Shown in pieces: positions 49,204 to 49,902 of a DNA stretch of 49,902 bases. This DNA is from a virus. Location of the stretch: positions 1-49,902 of IMG/VR virus record IMGVR_UViG_3300020410_000018. The stretch is one strand, 5' to 3'. Positions within the stretch are counted from its first letter, which is position 1. Each line of letters opens with the position of its first letter. The translations under genes and the position numbers were made by a program. The notes beneath the pieces were generated by a model that saw nothing but the letters and a program-made list of their open reading frames with translations, searched no databases and was not told the origin of the DNA.

Positions 49204-49224
49204 CTAGTTGTAACTTACAACTAG
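49204..49224. promoter_or_regulatory. 21-bp perfect dyad (twin of 48080-48100)
   Basis: Arms CTAGTTGTAA and TTACAACTAG around a single C, perfect over 10 bp each. The 48080-48100 site differs at one arm base and the centre, and both are followed by CTATT on the + strand. On the - strand it also contains TTGTAA 16 bases from TATGAT. Candidate operator for a dimeric phage regulator. Confidence 0.65.
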
Positions 49225-49253
49225 CTATTGTCTATATCAGAGAACTTTTTAAC

Positions 49254-49499
49254 TCAACTGACGGGTTTTGACTCCGCCTTCCGTTTATCGTAGTGCTCTT
49301 TCCTACGCTTCAGAATCTTCTCTTTGTTCCTTTGGTAGTATTCACTATTGTAATTTTTACGTTCGGTAAACTTACTTGGGTTCTCTAATTCCTCCAGCTT
49401 CCGCTTTCTGCGGATACGTTCTTTGTTTTTCTTGTAGTATTCTCGCTGGTATTCTTTGCGAGCTTCTTTGTTTCTGGTGTAGTAATCTTGTGTTTCCAT
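49254..49499 (-). CDS. Repetitive YY-x-x-NKE protein, 81 aa
   Basis: From ATG 49499: three units with the core YY-x-RN-KE(A/K/R)(R/I), for example YYTRNKEARKEYQREYY, KKNKERIRRKRK and YYQRNKEKILKRRKEHYDKR. Such short aromatic-basic repeat proteins occur in phages and algal viruses, often near HNH genes, and probably bind DNA. A TTG start at 49553 is possible but adds an unrelated extension. Confidence 0.6.
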   Translation of the reverse strand: METQDYYTRNKEARKEYQREYYKKNKERIRRKRKLEELENPSKFTERKNYNSEYYQRNKEKILKRRKEHYDKRKAESKPVS

Positions 49500-49635
49500 T
49501 GAGTTAATAAAGGTAGTATTCAATATATTTTCGTGCAACTGCAATTTAGTCAAGTTTTTTCCTGTGCATACACATCTCTACATGGGAACGCCACAAAAAA
49601 CAGCAACACCCCCCGTGGCGTGTCGTAAAAAAGTG

Positions 49636-49727
49636 CGTCCTTCGGACGGGGGTTGTTCGGTTGCTCCGCACCACCAATCCAGCGACCTGCGGTCGTCATG
49701 GTTCATGAATCATGCAACCTGCGGTTG
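49636..49727. repeat. Mini-hairpin array with compensatory arms
   Basis: CGTCC-TTC-GGACG (49636-49648), CGACC-TGC-GGTCG (49683-49695) and CAACC-TGC-GGTTG (49715-49727). The last two share loop and length but differ in arms while keeping pairing. The near-palindrome CATGGTTCATGAATCATG lies exactly between them. Confidence 0.7.
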
Positions 49728-49788
49728 AATAAAGGAATCGGGAATTGTTAACAATAGTTAAATATAAATGCTTCCTGAATTCTGAATC

Positions 49789-49902
49789 ATGTTTCATTTT
49801 GCACGATGCCGGTATCATTTTTCCGGTGGTCGGTCTGGCGTTGGCACTGACTACCACCCTGCACCTTGTGCCCTGTATCCTGTAGAATTAATCAAGGTCA
49901 TG
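49789..49902 (+). CDS. Open frame running off the right end (partial)
   Basis: ATG 49789 is preceded by CCTGAATTCTGAATC, like the CCTGAAT leaders of early genes, and stays open for 38 codons to the last base. If the window closes on itself the frame continues in register through 9 codons to the TGA at 28-30, inside the first CCCTGAA-type unit, giving 47 residues. The sequence (MFHFARCRYHFSGGRSGVGT...) is not recognised. Confidence 0.3.
   Translation, partial: MFHFARCRYHFSGGRSGVGTDYHPAPCALYPVELIKVM

Larger units (their letters stand above)
49500..49902. other. Mostly non-coding right end with hairpins and palindromes
   Basis: About 400 bases with no convincing long gene. It holds a 7-bp stem ACGCCAC/GTGGCGT (49588-49621), three 3-base-loop mini-hairpins between 49636 and 49727, an 18-base near-palindrome (49697-49714) and the perfect palindrome ATTGTTAACAAT (49744-49755). 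It could be an origin, packaging or terminal region; none of these can be proven from sequence alone. Confidence 0.6.

Noticed and set aside
1-49902. Integrase, CI/Cro-type repressor or attachment site
   Set aside because: No tyrosine or serine recombinase motif or repressor domain was recognised in any plausible gene.

Overview
The window reads as a nearly complete, probably complete, genome of a tailed, podovirus-like phage of an aquatic Gram-negative bacterium. Evidence for a phage: terminase, portal, scaffold, major capsid protein, tail fibres, two lysis modules and a self-contained replication set, with no metabolic or housekeeping genes. Evidence for a Gram-negative host: a holin, an amidase, two lipobox proteins and a nested spanin-like pair. 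Small conserved basic proteins of a kind common in marine phages, the fibre style and the GT-A glycosyltransferase suggest a marine or freshwater habitat (inference). Shine-Dalgarno sites are nearly absent: early genes start behind A-rich leaders and many late genes look leaderless, which points away from a typical proteobacterial or Firmicutes host. I cannot name the host. No integrase, repressor or attachment site was recognised.

Layout. (1) 1-5481, + strand: tightly overlapping small early genes of mostly unknown function, a SNF2-type helicase, a DUF1599-type nucleotide-associated protein and a GH24 lysozyme. Several are preceded by CCCTGAA repeats, and a clear sigma70-like promoter lies at 1437-1471. 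(2) 5478-22002, - strand: a membrane protein, a small conserved protein, a 4183-residue giant protein taking a quarter of the window, two probable internal-virion or structural proteins and the large terminase subunit. (3) 22030-29805, + strand: probable small terminase subunit, RuvC-like resolvase, Cas4/RecB-like nuclease, probable ssDNA-binding protein, family A DNA polymerase and primase-helicase. A structured leader with a terminator-like hairpin precedes the polymerase. (4) 29771-32795, - strand: PD-(D/E)XK nuclease, zincin-like protein, amidase, holin, nested spanin candidates, a small membrane protein and a tail-type protein. (5) 32849-47275, - strand: tail proteins and fibres, capsid protein, scaffold and portal, interrupted by a + strand glycosyltransferase gene with its own promoter. 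(6) 47276-49499: a + strand lipoprotein, a NUMOD4-like protein and a cassette of small basic and membrane proteins. (7) 49500-49902: mostly non-coding, hairpin-rich DNA. An open frame runs off the right end and would close in frame at the left end if the molecule is circular or circularly permuted.

How the parts fit. The early + genes and the central + block supply replication and packaging recognition. The two - strand blocks supply capsid, tail, ejection proteins and lysis. Late genes repeatedly carry a -10 hexamer only 3-8 bases before the ATG, so much of the late programme is predicted to be translated from leaderless or near-leaderless mRNAs. The capsid gene adds a long leader with two copies of a 27-nt conserved element, each closed by a different 7-bp stem. 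This is the strongest candidate here for an undescribed regulatory RNA. A second strong candidate is a set of three LQSR-x-G motifs in the giant protein, conserved in protein but not in codons, which look like processing sites or domain joints.
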